A stretch of 64,000 nt of DNA from Alteriqipengyuania_B sp035481675 (GCF_035481675.1 NZ_JAYJJW010000001.1:1364001-1428000), one strand, 5' to 3'; counted from the stretch's first letter, positions 53,413 to 63,396 are shown. The notes: generated by a model from the sequence alone, not told the origin. A program made the numbers and translations.

Positions 53413-53477
53413 CGGTTCGCTCTCCTCATACCCGGCGTGCTTGTGAGCAGCCCCGCTTTCCCCTAACCCGCGCGGCC

Positions 53478-54062
53478 ATGCAAGGGGCCACTCTCACCGC
53501 GCGCAATCTCGCCTGCCGCAAGGGCGACCGCTTGCTGTTTCGCGGGGTCGACGTGGCCCTGTCGCCGGGCGAGGCACTGCACGTGACCGGTCCCAACGGC
53601 AGCGGCAAGACCAGCCTCATCCGTATCCTCGCCGGCCTCGCCCGCCCGTTCGAAGGCACGTGCGAGGCGGACGGAGCGGTTGGCCTGATCGACGAGCGGC
53701 TGGCGCTCGACGAAGACCGTCCGCTCGGCAAGGCGCTCGGCTTCTGGCAGCGGCTGGATGGTTGCGGCGATCCGTCGGGCGCTTTTGCGGTACTCGGTCT
53801 CGATCCGCTGCTGGACGTACCCGTACGCTATCTCTCGACCGGCCAGCGAAAGCGCGCTGCCTTGGCCGCCCTGCTCAATCGCGGTGTCCCGATATGGCTG
53901 CTGGACGAGCCGCTCAACGGACTGGACGACGAAGCGCGGGCCAAGGTCGAAAGCCTGGTCGCCCTGCACTGCGGCGGAGGCGGCATTTGCGTGGTCGCAT
54001 CGCACCAGCCGCTGAGCCTGCCCGGCGCGAGATCCCTTGCCATCGCGGATTTCGCCCCGTGA
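53478..54062 (+). CDS. ccmA: Heme exporter ATPase CcmA
   Basis: ABC ATPase of the cytochrome c maturation system I, working with CcmB and CcmC to move or release heme with CcmE. At 194 residues it has Walker A GPNGSGKTS near 34-42, the ABC signature LSTGQRKRAAL and Walker B IWLLDEPLNGLD. The final histidine lies in ASHQPLSLPG. ATG at 53478 gives the family length; the longer upstream frame is discarded. It overlaps ccmB by GTGA. The other ccm genes are not in the window. Confidence 0.9.
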   Translation: MQGATLTARNLACRKGDRLLFRGVDVALSPGEALHVTGPNGSGKTSLIRILAGLARPFEGTCEADGAVGLIDERLALDEDRPLGKALGFWQRLDGCGDPSGAFAVLGLDPLLDVPVRYLSTGQRKRAALAALLNRGVPIWLLDEPLNGLDDEARAKVESLVALHCGGGGICVVASHQPLSLPGARSLAIADFAP

Positions 54063-54691
54063 TCGCCGCGCTGCTCAAACGCGACCTTGCGCGGCTGGTG
54101 CCGGGTACGGTGTTGCCCGTGCTGTTCTTCCTCGCCGTGGCGATGCTCTATCCCTTCGCTGTCGGTGCGCGGCCGGCCCTGCTTGCGCAAACCGGCGGTG
54201 CGATCATCTGGATCGCCGCACTGCTCGCCGCCCTGCTGCCGCTCGACCGGCTGGTCGGGCCCGATCTCGACGCGGGCTTCTTCGACCAGTGGCGGTTGCG
54301 GGGGCTGAGCGAGGAAAGCGTCCTTGCGACCCGCATCCTTGCCCACTGGTTGTCTTTCGGCCCTGCCCTGCTGGTCGCCGCCCTGCCCGCTTCGGCCCTT
54401 CTCGGCGTGCCAGCCGAGACCCTGCCGCGCCTGATTCTGAGCCTGCTTGCCGGCACACCCGGCCTCGCCGCGCTGGGCATTGCCATCGCCGCCATCACCG
54501 CGGGCCTGCGCGGCGGGACTGCGCTTGCCGGATTGCTGCTCATACCGCTTGCGGTGCCGGTGCTGATATTTGGCGCGGGGTCGCTGGCGAACGACGATCC
54601 GGCGACGCTCGCCTATACGGCCGCCGCCAGCCTCGTCCTTGTCGCCCTGTCGCCTTTTGCCGGCGCGGCGGCGATCCGCGCCGGCCGCTGA
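54059..54691 (+). CDS. ccmB: Heme exporter membrane protein CcmB
   Basis: Membrane partner of CcmA, 210 residues, with about six hydrophobic helices starting near residue 17 (LPVLFFLAVAMLYPFAVG). The CcmB motif LLPLDRLVGPDLDAGFFDQ follows the second helix and faces the cytoplasm. GTG at 54059 overlaps the ccmA stop as GTGA. The protein ends shortly after the last helix. It converges on map with 10 bases between the stops. Confidence 0.88.
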   Translation: MIAALLKRDLARLVPGTVLPVLFFLAVAMLYPFAVGARPALLAQTGGAIIWIAALLAALLPLDRLVGPDLDAGFFDQWRLRGLSEESVLATRILAHWLSFGPALLVAALPASALLGVPAETLPRLILSLLAGTPGLAALGIAIAAITAGLRGGTALAGLLLIPLAVPVLIFGAGSLANDDPATLAYTAAASLVLVALSPFAGAAAIRAGR

Positions 54692-54701
54692 GGCCCTCGC
54701 G

Positions 54702-55526
54702 TCAGTAGGGCGGCCGGTCTTTGCCGGTCGGGCTTTTCGTGAAAATCTCGTTGCCCGTCTCGGTGATGGCAATCGAGTGTTCGAACTGGGCCGAGAGCGA
54801 CTTGTCGCGGGTCACCGCGGTCCAGCCGTCCTTGAGGATCTTCGCCCATGGCTTGCCGAGATTGATCATCGGCTCGATCGTGAAGAACATGCCCGGCTTC
54901 AGTTCGGGCCCGGTGCCGGCCTTTGCAGCATGGACCACTTCGGGCGCATCGTGGAACAGCCGGCCGAGGCCGTGCCCGCAAAATTCGCGTACCACGCCGT
55001 AGCGGTGGTTCTGCGCATGTTCGAGGATCGCCGCGCCGATATCGCCCAGCCGCGCGCCGGGCTGCGCAACCTCGATGCCCTTCATCAGGCATTCGTAAGT
55101 CACATCGACCAGCTTTTTCGCCTTCAGCGGCGGTTCGCCCACAAAGTACATCCGGCTGGTATCGCCGTGCCAGCCGTCCAGCAGCGGGGTGACATCGATG
55201 TTGAGTATGTCGCCGTCGCGCAGGACCTTGTCCGACGGGATGCCGTGGCAGATCACGTGGTTGATCGAGATGCAGCTGGAATGGGTGTAACCGCGATAGC
55301 CCAGCGTCGCCGGCACCGCGCCGCCATCCAGCATCATCTCGCGGATGCGCGTGTCGAGCTCTTCCGTCGAGACGCCCGGCACCACGTGTTCGGCAATCGC
55401 ATCGAGGATTTCGGCGGCCAGCCGGCCCGCCTTGCGCATGCCTTCGAAGCCTGCCTCGTCATGCAGCTTGATCGTGCCGTCGCGCAGGACGGTCTGGGTG
55501 CTATCGACTGTCTGGTACAAATTCAT
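54702..55526 (-). CDS. map: Methionine aminopeptidase, type I
   Basis: Metalloenzyme removing N-terminal methionine from new proteins. At 274 residues the five metal ligands are visible: D111 (NIDVTP), D122 (HGDTS), a His in CGHGLG, a Glu in FTIEPM and a Glu in FEHSIAITE. H94 in the loop VICHGIP is also conserved. It belongs to the short type I form without the N-terminal zinc finger. It starts 41 bases after the DUF3298-like lipoprotein gene on the same strand and converges with ccmB. Confidence 0.94.
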   Translation of the reverse strand: MNLYQTVDSTQTVLRDGTIKLHDEAGFEGMRKAGRLAAEILDAIAEHVVPGVSTEELDTRIREMMLDGGAVPATLGYRGYTHSSCISINHVICHGIPSDKVLRDGDILNIDVTPLLDGWHGDTSRMYFVGEPPLKAKKLVDVTYECLMKGIEVAQPGARLGDIGAAILEHAQNHRYGVVREFCGHGLGRLFHDAPEVVHAAKAGTGPELKPGMFFTIEPMINLGKPWAKILKDGWTAVTRDKSLSAQFEHSIAITETGNEIFTKSPTGKDRPPY

Positions 55527-55567
55527 GTGCCGCCATGTAGCGATCCGGGCGGCAAATTGCGAGTGCG

Positions 55568-56431
55568 CTAGCGCCGGACGCTGAAATCCCGGCGATAGGC
55601 AGGCTTGACTGACGCGATGACGGCCCTGTCGATGTCGAGATCGACCTCGTAAGCCCCTTCGGCGTAGCTGCCCGCCACGTAGGGCGCGGCGTAGAGCGTA
55701 ATCCGATCAAAGGTCTTGCCGTTCGAGGAGCCGACCAGCACGGCAAGCTCGTCCATCGTCGGGCAATCGGAGAACGGATCGTCGGAAGGAAGCTCGATCC
55801 CGCGGCGGCCGAAGCGTTTCTGGTCGAGCGCCTTGCAATACCGCGCGGCCACCGCCTCGCCGAGCGCTTCGGGAGAGCGGAACAGGTCGATCCCGTCCAC
55901 GGCCTCTCCCCCGCGCTTGTCCCACACCAGCGATTCCATGCCGTAATTGCCGTGCGCCCCGCCGCGATAGGTCGAGACGTCGGCGGACAGGCTGAGATAG
56001 GACGGCAGGTCGGCGACGACCTTCCATTCCTTGCCGAAGCTGCGGTTCCGGCAGGTCACGGCATCCGCGGGGCATTCGACGATCATGTCGCGCCACTCCG
56101 CCTTCTCCTCGTCCGCGATACGATCGCGCTCCTCGCCCAGCCGCCGCGCGAGTGCGGGGATGGCGGAGACGGCGGCAGGCCACAAATATTCCATGGTGAA
56201 TTCGCCGCCCTGCAGTTTCTCCGAAATCGACGTGGCGTTCGCGGTCGCACCGGGCGTTGGCTCGGGCGTATCGGAATCCGCACTCGACGACGCGCTGGCG
56301 GATGCGGTCGTCCGCACCGAGGTCTCTGCTGCACCATCTTTTCCCGCCGTCTGCCCATCCGGTTGCTGGCAGGCTGTGAGCACCATTGCCGGGGTCAGCG
56401 CAGCCAACACGGGGAACAGGACACGGCGCAT
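55568..56431 (-). CDS. DUF3298/DUF4163-like lipoprotein
   Basis: An exported lipoprotein of 287 residues. The lipobox is LTAC with C21, followed by a Ser/Thr/Ala/Gly linker to about residue 65. The folded domain resembles the PdaC/RsiV-type DUF4163-DUF3298 module: YLSLSADVSTYRGGAHGNYG near 145-164, a DLFRSPEAL segment and the closing VDLDIDRAVIASVKPAY. Cysteines at four positions may form disulfides. In other bacteria such domains bind peptidoglycan or lysozyme. The function here is not established. It diverges from the leucyl aminopeptidase gene. Confidence 0.78.
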   Translation of the reverse strand: MRRVLFPVLAALTPAMVLTACQQPDGQTAGKDGAAETSVRTTASASASSSADSDTPEPTPGATANATSISEKLQGGEFTMEYLWPAAVSAIPALARRLGEERDRIADEEKAEWRDMIVECPADAVTCRNRSFGKEWKVVADLPSYLSLSADVSTYRGGAHGNYGMESLVWDKRGGEAVDGIDLFRSPEALGEAVAARYCKALDQKRFGRRGIELPSDDPFSDCPTMDELAVLVGSSNGKTFDRITLYAAPYVAGSYAEGAYEVDLDIDRAVIASVKPAYRRDFSVRR

Positions 56432-56466
56432 TGGATTTCTTCTCCTAAAGGGCGTTAGGGGAAACC

Positions 56467-57852
<1,386 letters not shown>

Positions 57853-57931
57853 ACTTGTGCGTAAGGACCCGCCTGTATAAGTCGCGGAAACGCTGGGTTT
57901 GCAGCGCAAGGGCCAAGGGGCAGGAAGACAG

Positions 57932-58276
57932 TTGAGCGAAGACGCCGGAATCGATCCGCTTGGGCCGTTTATCCTCGGTGGCAAGGTCGAGAAGCCCGAC
58001 CCTGCGCGCGTTCCGCTGCGCGGCGACCTGGCGCATATCGGCCTCGCCGGGCGCTATTTCGTGCCCCACTACGCCGAGGCCGAACCGCACACGATCGCAG
58101 AAGGCGGAGCCGACTTGCTCGCCGACTGCGACAGCGCGTCGGACAAGCGCACCCATCTCGAGGCGGGCAGCCCGTTCGAAGTGCTCGATGTGGCGCGCGG
58201 CTATGCCTGGGGCTGCGTCTCGCTCGACGGTCCGGTCGGCTATGTCGCGCTCGACCGGATCGAGCCGGCGGGCTGA
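57932..58276 (+). CDS. Small SH3-domain protein coupled to argC
   Basis: A soluble 114-residue protein. Its second half (AGSPFEVLDVARGYAWGCVSLDGPVGYVALDRI) and GLAGRYFVPHYAEAE match the bacterial SH3 repeats normally found at the N-terminus of NlpC/P60 cell-wall peptidases. Here the catalytic domain is missing: the frame stops at 58276 and argC starts in the same bases (TGATG). TTG at 57932 is preferred because AGGAAG lies just upstream; a TTG at 57899 is also open. It may be a decayed C40 peptidase gene or a stand-alone binding protein. No signal peptide is visible. Confidence 0.65.
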   Translation: MSEDAGIDPLGPFILGGKVEKPDPARVPLRGDLAHIGLAGRYFVPHYAEAEPHTIAEGGADLLADCDSASDKRTHLEAGSPFEVLDVARGYAWGCVSLDGPVGYVALDRIEPAG

Positions 58277-59196
58277 TGCAGGTCTTCATCGACGGGGCAG
58301 CCGGCACCACCGGCCTCGAGATCGCCGAGCGGCTGCAGGGGCGCAGCGAATTCTCCCTGATCGTGCTCGACGATGACCGGCGCAAGGACACCGTCGCCCG
58401 GCGCGAGGCGCTGAACGAGTGCGATGTCGCGATCCTCTGCCTGCCAGATGACGCGGCGCGCGAAGCGGTCGCCCTGATCGACAACGACACCACGCGCGTT
58501 ATCGACGCCTCCAGCGCCCACCGCGTGGCCGATGGCTGGACCTACGGCTTTCCCGAACTGGTCGGGCGCGAGGCCGTGGCACGCGCGCGCTTCGTCAGCA
58601 ATCCCGGTTGCTACCCGACCGGCTTCCTCGGCCTTGTCGCGCCGCTGGTCCGCGCCGGCCTCCTGCCGGCAGACTGGCCCTTCACGATAAACGCCGTCAG
58701 CGGCTATTCCGGCGGCGGCAAGGCGCTGATCGAACGGTACGAAGCGGACGGCGCACCTGCATTCCGCGCCTATGGCTACGAACTTGCGCACAAGCATTTG
58801 CCGGAGATGAAGGCCCATGCGGGCCTGGCCCATCCGGTCATCTTCGCCCCAGCCGTCGTGCCGGCCTATCGCGGGATGATCGTCGAGGTGCCGCTCCATC
58901 TTGGTGCGATGTCGGGCGATCCGACCGCCGACAACCTGCGGGAGGCGTTGGCCACGTTCTACGCCGATTCCCGCATCGTCACCGTCCATCCGCAAGAACC
59001 GGTTGGCGAACTGTTGCTGGACGTCGATACCGCTCCGCACGACGGGATGGAACTGTTCGTGTTCGGCAATGCGGGCGGATGGCACGCGCGGCTCGTCGCG
59101 CGGCTCGACAACCTCGGCAAGGGGGCCAGCGGCGCCGCGGTGCAGAACCTGAACCTGATGGCAGGGCTGGAAGAAACGGCCGGGCTGCGGCTCTGA
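58276..59196 (+). CDS. argC: N-acetyl-gamma-glutamyl-phosphate reductase, type 2
   Basis: NADPH-dependent third step of arginine synthesis. At 306 residues it is the short type-2 form. The catalytic cysteine is C112 in SNPGCYPTGF. The N-terminal Rossmann loop is GAAGTTGLE near 7-15 and the histidine region is LPEMKAHAGLAHPVIFAP. The start overlaps the stop of the SH3 gene (TGATG). A 214-base region with regulatory signals follows before glnB. Confidence 0.94.
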   Translation: MQVFIDGAAGTTGLEIAERLQGRSEFSLIVLDDDRRKDTVARREALNECDVAILCLPDDAAREAVALIDNDTTRVIDASSAHRVADGWTYGFPELVGREAVARARFVSNPGCYPTGFLGLVAPLVRAGLLPADWPFTINAVSGYSGGGKALIERYEADGAPAFRAYGYELAHKHLPEMKAHAGLAHPVIFAPAVVPAYRGMIVEVPLHLGAMSGDPTADNLREALATFYADSRIVTVHPQEPVGELLLDVDTAPHDGMELFVFGNAGGWHARLVARLDNLGKGASGAAVQNLNLMAGLEETAGLRL

Positions 59197-59299
59197 CCTG
59201 CCCAAAATTGCGGCATCGCCCCGCGCAAGAATCGGGCAATCTTTGCCGCCATTCCCCGCGATTTGGTCGCCCCCATCCGTAAAACGAGTGCCCGCTTTC

Positions 59300-59315
59300 T
59301 GGCACGAATTTTGAT
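59300..59315 (+). promoter_or_regulatory. Candidate sigma-54 promoter of glnB-glnA
   Basis: TGGCACGAATTTTGAT matches the -24/-12 pattern TGGCAC-N5-TTGCT at every key base except the -12 C, which is A. It lies about 95 bases before glnB. Upstream, TTGCG (59208-59212) and CGCAA (59224-59228) form an inverted repeat with an 11-base spacer, a possible NtrC site. Nitrogen control of glnBA fits this. Confidence 0.5.
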
Positions 59316-59410
59316 ACCATGCGCACGCGACGGGACCGAATCGCCGCTTCGCTGCGTTGGTCGGTCAGGGTCGGAAAATCAGGGACGCACGAGAGGGGCC
59401 ACGGCCGGCG

Positions 59411-59749
59411 ATGAAAAAGATCGAAGCCATCATCAAGCCATTCAAGCTGGACGAGGTGAAGGAGGCGCTGCACGAAGTCGGCGTGTCCGGCATCACCGTG
59501 ACGGAGGCCAAGGGCTTCGGCCGGCAGAAGGGCCACACCGAGCTTTACCGCGGGGCGGAATATGTCGTCGATTTCCTGCCGAAGGTGAAACTGGACGTGA
59601 TCGTGGGCGACGACATCGCCGAACGCTGCGTCGAAGCTATCGCATCGGCTGCCCAGACGGGCCGCATCGGCGACGGCAAGATTTTCGTCACCAACATCGA
59701 GAGCGCGCTGCGCATCCGCACCGGAGAGCGCGACGACGACGCGATCTGA
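59411..59749 (+). CDS. glnB: Nitrogen regulatory protein PII
   Basis: Trimeric signal protein that senses 2-oxoglutarate, ATP/ADP and glutamine and controls GlnE, NtrB and transporters. At exactly 112 residues it is canonical. The T-loop uridylylation site is Y51 in GAEYVVDFLP, the B-loop TGRIGDGKIFV lies near 83-93, and the C-terminal RIRTGERDDDAI is the usual ending. GlnB is preferred over GlnK because glnA follows directly. ATG at 59411 replaces an upstream in-frame extension with no homology. Confidence 0.95.
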   Translation: MKKIEAIIKPFKLDEVKEALHEVGVSGITVTEAKGFGRQKGHTELYRGAEYVVDFLPKVKLDVIVGDDIAERCVEAIASAAQTGRIGDGKIFVTNIESALRIRTGERDDDAI

Positions 59750-59830
59750 CGCACAACAATTCAATACCGGAAACAGGGGCGCGGCGGACCAGCCGCCGGC
59801 CCGAACAAACACCAAAGCAGGAGCATTTGC

Positions 59831-61240
59831 ATGTCCAAGGTTAGCGACGTTCTGAAGGAAATGAAGGACAACGAGGTCGAATGGGTCGACCTGCGTTTCA
59901 CCGATCCCCGCGGCAAGTGGCAGCACCTGACCATGACGGCGGGCGCGATGAACGAAGATACGCTGGAAGACGGGCTGATGTTCGACGGTTCTTCCATCGC
60001 CGGCTGGAAGGCCATCAACGAAAGCGACATGATCCTGAAGCCGGATCTGGAGCGCACCTATCTCGATCCGTTCAGCGCAACGCCGATGATGGTCCTGTTC
60101 TGCGACGTGCTGGAGCCTTCGACCGGCGATCTCTACTCGCGTGACCCCCGCTCCACTGCGAAGCGCGCCGAAGCGTTCCTGAAGTCGACCGGCATCGGCG
60201 ACACGATCTACGTCGGTCCGGAAGCCGAATTCTTCATGTTCGACGACGTCCGCTTCGAAGACGGCTATGCCGGCAGCGGCTACCAAATCGACGATGTCGA
60301 ACTGCCGACCAATTCGGGCGCTGAACTGCCCGGCGGCAACATGGCCCACCGCCCGCGCGCCAAGGGCGGCTACTTCCCCGTCGCGCCGGTCGACAGCGCC
60401 ATGGACATCCGCGGCGAAATGGTCGCGACGATGCTCGAAATGGGTCTCGACTGCGACAAGCATCACCACGAGGTTGCCGCTGCCCAGCACGAGCTTGGCC
60501 TGACCTTCTCCACGCTGGTGAAGACCGCCGACGAGATGCAGATATACAAGTACGTGGTGCACCAGGTCGCCCACGCCTACGGCAAGACGGCGACTTTCAT
60601 GCCCAAGCCGATCAAGGACGACAACGGCAGCGGGATGCACACCCACATGTCGATCTGGGACGACGGCAAGCCCCTGTTCGCGGGCAACGAATATGCCGGC
60701 CTTTCGGAAACCTGCCTCTATTACATCGGCGGCGTCATCAAGCACGCCAAGGCCCTGAACGCCTTCACCAACCCGACCACGAACAGCTACAAGCGGTTGG
60801 TTCCGGGCTTCGAGGCGCCGGTGCTGCTCGCCTATTCGGCGCGCAACCGTTCGGCATCGTGCCGCATCCCCTATGGTGCGGGCGAGAAGGCGAAGCGCGT
60901 TGAATTCCGCTTCCCCGACGCGATGGCCAACCCCTACCTGTGCTACTCGGCGCTGCTGATGGCCGGCCTCGACGGGATCCGGAACAAGATCCACCCGGGC
61001 GAGGCGATGGACAAGAACCTCTACGACCTGCCGCCGGCCGAGCTGGCCAATGTGCCGACCGTCGCCGGTTCGCTACGCGAAGCGCTCGAAGCGCTGGAGG
61101 CCGATCACCAGTTCCTGCTGGAAGGCGACGTCTTCAGCCAGGACCAGATCCTCGCCTATGCCGAATTGCTGTGGGAAGACGTCTCGCGCTGGGAAACCAC
61201 GCCGACGGCCGCGGAATTTGACATGTATTACAGCGCGTAA
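59831..61240 (+). CDS. glnA: Glutamine synthetase, type I
   Basis: Makes glutamine from glutamate, ammonia and ATP; a dodecamer. At 469 residues it has FDGSSIAGWKAINESDM near 50-66, the KPIKDDNGSGMHTHMSIW active segment and NPTTNSYKRLVPGFEAP. The adenylylation tyrosine is Y398 in NLYDLPPAE, so GlnE control is expected. A good ribosome site, AGGAG, precedes the ATG. It is co-transcribed with glnB 81 bases upstream and is followed 47 bases later by a strong terminator. Confidence 0.96.
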   Translation: MSKVSDVLKEMKDNEVEWVDLRFTDPRGKWQHLTMTAGAMNEDTLEDGLMFDGSSIAGWKAINESDMILKPDLERTYLDPFSATPMMVLFCDVLEPSTGDLYSRDPRSTAKRAEAFLKSTGIGDTIYVGPEAEFFMFDDVRFEDGYAGSGYQIDDVELPTNSGAELPGGNMAHRPRAKGGYFPVAPVDSAMDIRGEMVATMLEMGLDCDKHHHEVAAAQHELGLTFSTLVKTADEMQIYKYVVHQVAHAYGKTATFMPKPIKDDNGSGMHTHMSIWDDGKPLFAGNEYAGLSETCLYYIGGVIKHAKALNAFTNPTTNSYKRLVPGFEAPVLLAYSARNRSASCRIPYGAGEKAKRVEFRFPDAMANPYLCYSALLMAGLDGIRNKIHPGEAMDKNLYDLPPAELANVPTVAGSLREALEALEADHQFLLEGDVFSQDQILAYAELLWEDVSRWETTPTAAEFDMYYSA

Positions 61241-61287
61241 GCGCCGGCCTGCGCACAAGCAGCAAAGCGGTAGCGCAAGGAAAAGAG

Positions 61288-61318
61288 CGGCGTCCGGGAG
61301 ACCGGGCGCCGTTTCTTT
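61288..61318 (+). terminator. Bidirectional terminator between glnA and the glycosyltransferase
   Basis: CGGCGTCCGG (61288-61297) pairs with CCGGGCGCCG (61302-61311) with one G-T pair around a GAGA loop, then TTTCTTT on the plus strand. On the minus strand CTCTTTT follows. It lies 47 bases past glnA and about 6 bases past the convergent glycosyltransferase stop, so it serves both genes. Confidence 0.9.
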
Positions 61319-62591
61319 ATGTGGCTTCCGGGATCGGTGCGCCAGTAATCACGGTCGTGGGTGCGGGACGGCCGACGCGCCGGGCTGCGCGGGCCAGCGC
61401 GGGGGGATAGACCGTCCCCAAGAGACGCTCGAAGGTGCGGTCCCAACTGAAGTTGGCAAGCACGTGGTCGCGCGCGGCCTGCCCCATTGCCTCAACTTCG
61501 CCGCGCCAGATTTCCTGCACGAAGCGGGTCATTGCGTCGATATCGTCGACCGGACCGAGCCGGCCGAGCTGCGGGGTGACCCGCGCCGGCATGGCACCCG
61601 AATGCACACCCACCACAGGCAAGCCGCAGCTCTGCGCCTCGATGATCGAAATGCCGAAAGTCTCGTCCGCCATGGCGGACACGTAGATGTCCGACGATGC
61701 CAGCGCGCGGGCGAGCTGCGCTCTGTCGCCGACGAAGCCGGTAAAGGCGATCGGCAGACCTTCCGAACGGGCGACCAGCTCGAGCGGCTCGCGCAGCTTT
61801 CCGTCACCCAGCATGACAAGGTCCGCGCCCATCTCGCGCGGCAGGCGCCGCATCAGTTCGACAAGGCGATCGGCCTTCTTCTCGTTGTCGATGCGCCCGG
61901 CATAGGCCAGCAGTGGCCCATGGCCGGATAAGCCAAGCTCGCGCCGGAAAGCCGGATCGCGGGCTTCGGGGGAGAAGAGGTTCGTGTCGACGCCCAGGTT
62001 GAGCATGTCGACCCTGTCGACCTTCATTTCCGCCAACGCCGGCAAATTGTCCCGGCCTAGCGTGTAGATACGGTCGAATTCGCGGTAGGTGATCTCGCCG
62101 TAGCAAATGCTCATGAAGCGCATGAATTTGCCGAACCACTTGCCGCCGACATCGGTGGCGACGCGGTGGACATGAGCTTCAGGAAAATCCGTCCGGTATC
62201 CGGCCACCAGCGCGGTGCCGGGAAAGGCGCGACGATGGCGGATCGCCGTCCACGGGAGGATCCACGGGCAGAGCGATTCGATGACGTCCGGCTGGTAATG
62301 TGCCAGCACCTCTCGCACTTTCGACGTGCGCAGGATGAAGCGGTAGTTGGGGCTACCGCGCACCGGGTCGGAGCCGATTTCGCACCAGATATGGTTGCCA
62401 CGCTCGACGATGCGGTCTTCCGGGCCGGGCACGATCTGCAGGTGGCGATGCGGCGTCTTGGCGGCGAGATATTCGCGCTTCTCGCGTAAGTAGGTGCTGA
62501 TGCCCCCGCCGCCGTGCGCGGAGTAGCTTTGCGTCAGGTCGCAGATCAGCAGTGGCTTTGCCGAGCCGGGCATCGCGGTTCCAGTCTTCAA
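61317..62591 (-). CDS. GT4 family glycosyltransferase
   Basis: A cytoplasmic or membrane-associated GT-B glycosyltransferase of 424 residues. The N-terminal half has a glycine-rich loop (AHGGGGISTYL near 25-35). The C-terminal half has the start GPLLAYAGRIDNEKKADRLVEL, then the retaining GT4 EX7E motif ETFGISIIE in MADETFGISIIEAQ. It probably uses a nucleotide sugar to build a glycolipid or surface polysaccharide; the acceptor is unknown. An alternative ATG six codons in (62573) is equally possible. No polysaccharide genes adjoin it. It diverges from the lysozyme gene. Confidence 0.85.
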   Translation of the reverse strand: MKTGTAMPGSAKPLLICDLTQSYSAHGGGGISTYLREKREYLAAKTPHRHLQIVPGPEDRIVERGNHIWCEIGSDPVRGSPNYRFILRTSKVREVLAHYQPDVIESLCPWILPWTAIRHRRAFPGTALVAGYRTDFPEAHVHRVATDVGGKWFGKFMRFMSICYGEITYREFDRIYTLGRDNLPALAEMKVDRVDMLNLGVDTNLFSPEARDPAFRRELGLSGHGPLLAYAGRIDNEKKADRLVELMRRLPREMGADLVMLGDGKLREPLELVARSEGLPIAFTGFVGDRAQLARALASSDIYVSAMADETFGISIIEAQSCGLPVVGVHSGAMPARVTPQLGRLGPVDDIDAMTRFVQEIWRGEVEAMGQAARDHVLANFSWDRTFERLLGTVYPPALARAARRVGRPAPTTVITGAPIPEAT

Positions 62592-62629
62592 GTTTGCAGA
62601 CCCCGACAGCTACGGCCCGGACTGCGGAT

Positions 62630-62733
62630 CGGTTTCAAATGCAATCGTCGCCGACGCGGTGCTCATATGGAGTTTAACCGTGGATGAGCAAGTCCGGCAA
62701 TCGGGCCGCTCCTGTCCGCCCCGCTTGAAACCG
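62630..62733. repeat. 9-bp inverted repeat pair in a divergent promoter region
   Basis: CGGTTTCAA (62630-62638) recurs as its exact complement TTGAAACCG (62725-62733), 86 bases apart, in the 204-base gap between the divergent glycosyltransferase and lysozyme genes. They may be paired binding sites of one regulator. The pairing is exact but short, so chance is possible. Apart from this pair I see no gene or clear promoter in the gap. Confidence 0.3.
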
Positions 62734-62795
62734 TTTTCCTACACGACAAAGACGCGATAGCTGACCCGGCCCCAATCCGACGACGAGGGCACATC

Positions 62796-63386
62796 ATGCA
62801 CCATCCCCTGATTTTCGAAACGGTCCGCGCAATCGCCGGGCGCGGCCTCGATGCCGAAGAAAGCCGGCGATTGAGCGAGGCGCTGGACGAAGCGTTCGGG
62901 TCTTGCCCCGCTCCAACCGTTGCCGGCGAACGCAGGGTTTCCCCGCGAGGTATTGCGTTGATCCAGCGATTCGAAGGCTGCGCGAAACGGCGGGCGGACG
63001 GCAGCTACGCCGCCTATCCGGACCCTGGCACGGGGGGCGCGCCATGGACCATCGGCTGGGGCGCGACCGGGCCCGACATCGGCCCGCGAACCGTATGGAC
63101 CCGCGCGCAATGCGATGCGCGGCTGGAAGAGGACGTCGCCCGCCACGCGCAGGATGTCGATGTTGCCATCGGCGATACCGTGACCACGCAGGCCCAATTC
63201 GACGCGCTCGTTTCCTTCCATTTCAACACCGGAGCGATCCACAGGGCCACATTGACCAAGCGCCACCGCGCCGGCCGCCACGACGACGCTGTCCGCGAAT
63301 TCGCCCGATGGAATCGCGCCGGCGGAAGGGTGCTGAAAGGCCTCGTGCGCAGGCGCGCTGCCGAAGCGGCGCTTTACCAAGGCTGA
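62796..63386 (+). CDS. GH24 phage-type lysozyme
   Basis: Peptidoglycan muramidase of the GH24/endolysin type, 196 residues. The lysozyme domain starts near residue 47 (SPRGIALIQRFEG) with catalytic E60. D76 and T85 lie in YPDPGTGGAPWTIGWG, forming the Glu-Asp-Thr triad. SFHFNTGAI and the closing LVRRRAAEAALYQG are also typical. The first 45 residues (LDAEESRRLSEALDEAFG) are an unrelated helical segment. It has no signal peptide or signal-arrest helix. No holin, tail or integrase gene is visible, so it is an orphan phage-derived gene and not evidence of a prophage. Confidence 0.88.
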   Translation: MHHPLIFETVRAIAGRGLDAEESRRLSEALDEAFGSCPAPTVAGERRVSPRGIALIQRFEGCAKRRADGSYAAYPDPGTGGAPWTIGWGATGPDIGPRTVWTRAQCDARLEEDVARHAQDVDVAIGDTVTTQAQFDALVSFHFNTGAIHRATLTKRHRAGRHDDAVREFARWNRAGGRVLKGLVRRRAAEAALYQG

Positions 63387-63396
63387 GAAGCCGGCA

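Noticed and set aside
58979..60994. 671-codon minus-strand open frame across argC, glnB and glnA
   Set aside because: It runs antisense through three well-identified genes and their intergenic gaps, with no start signal.
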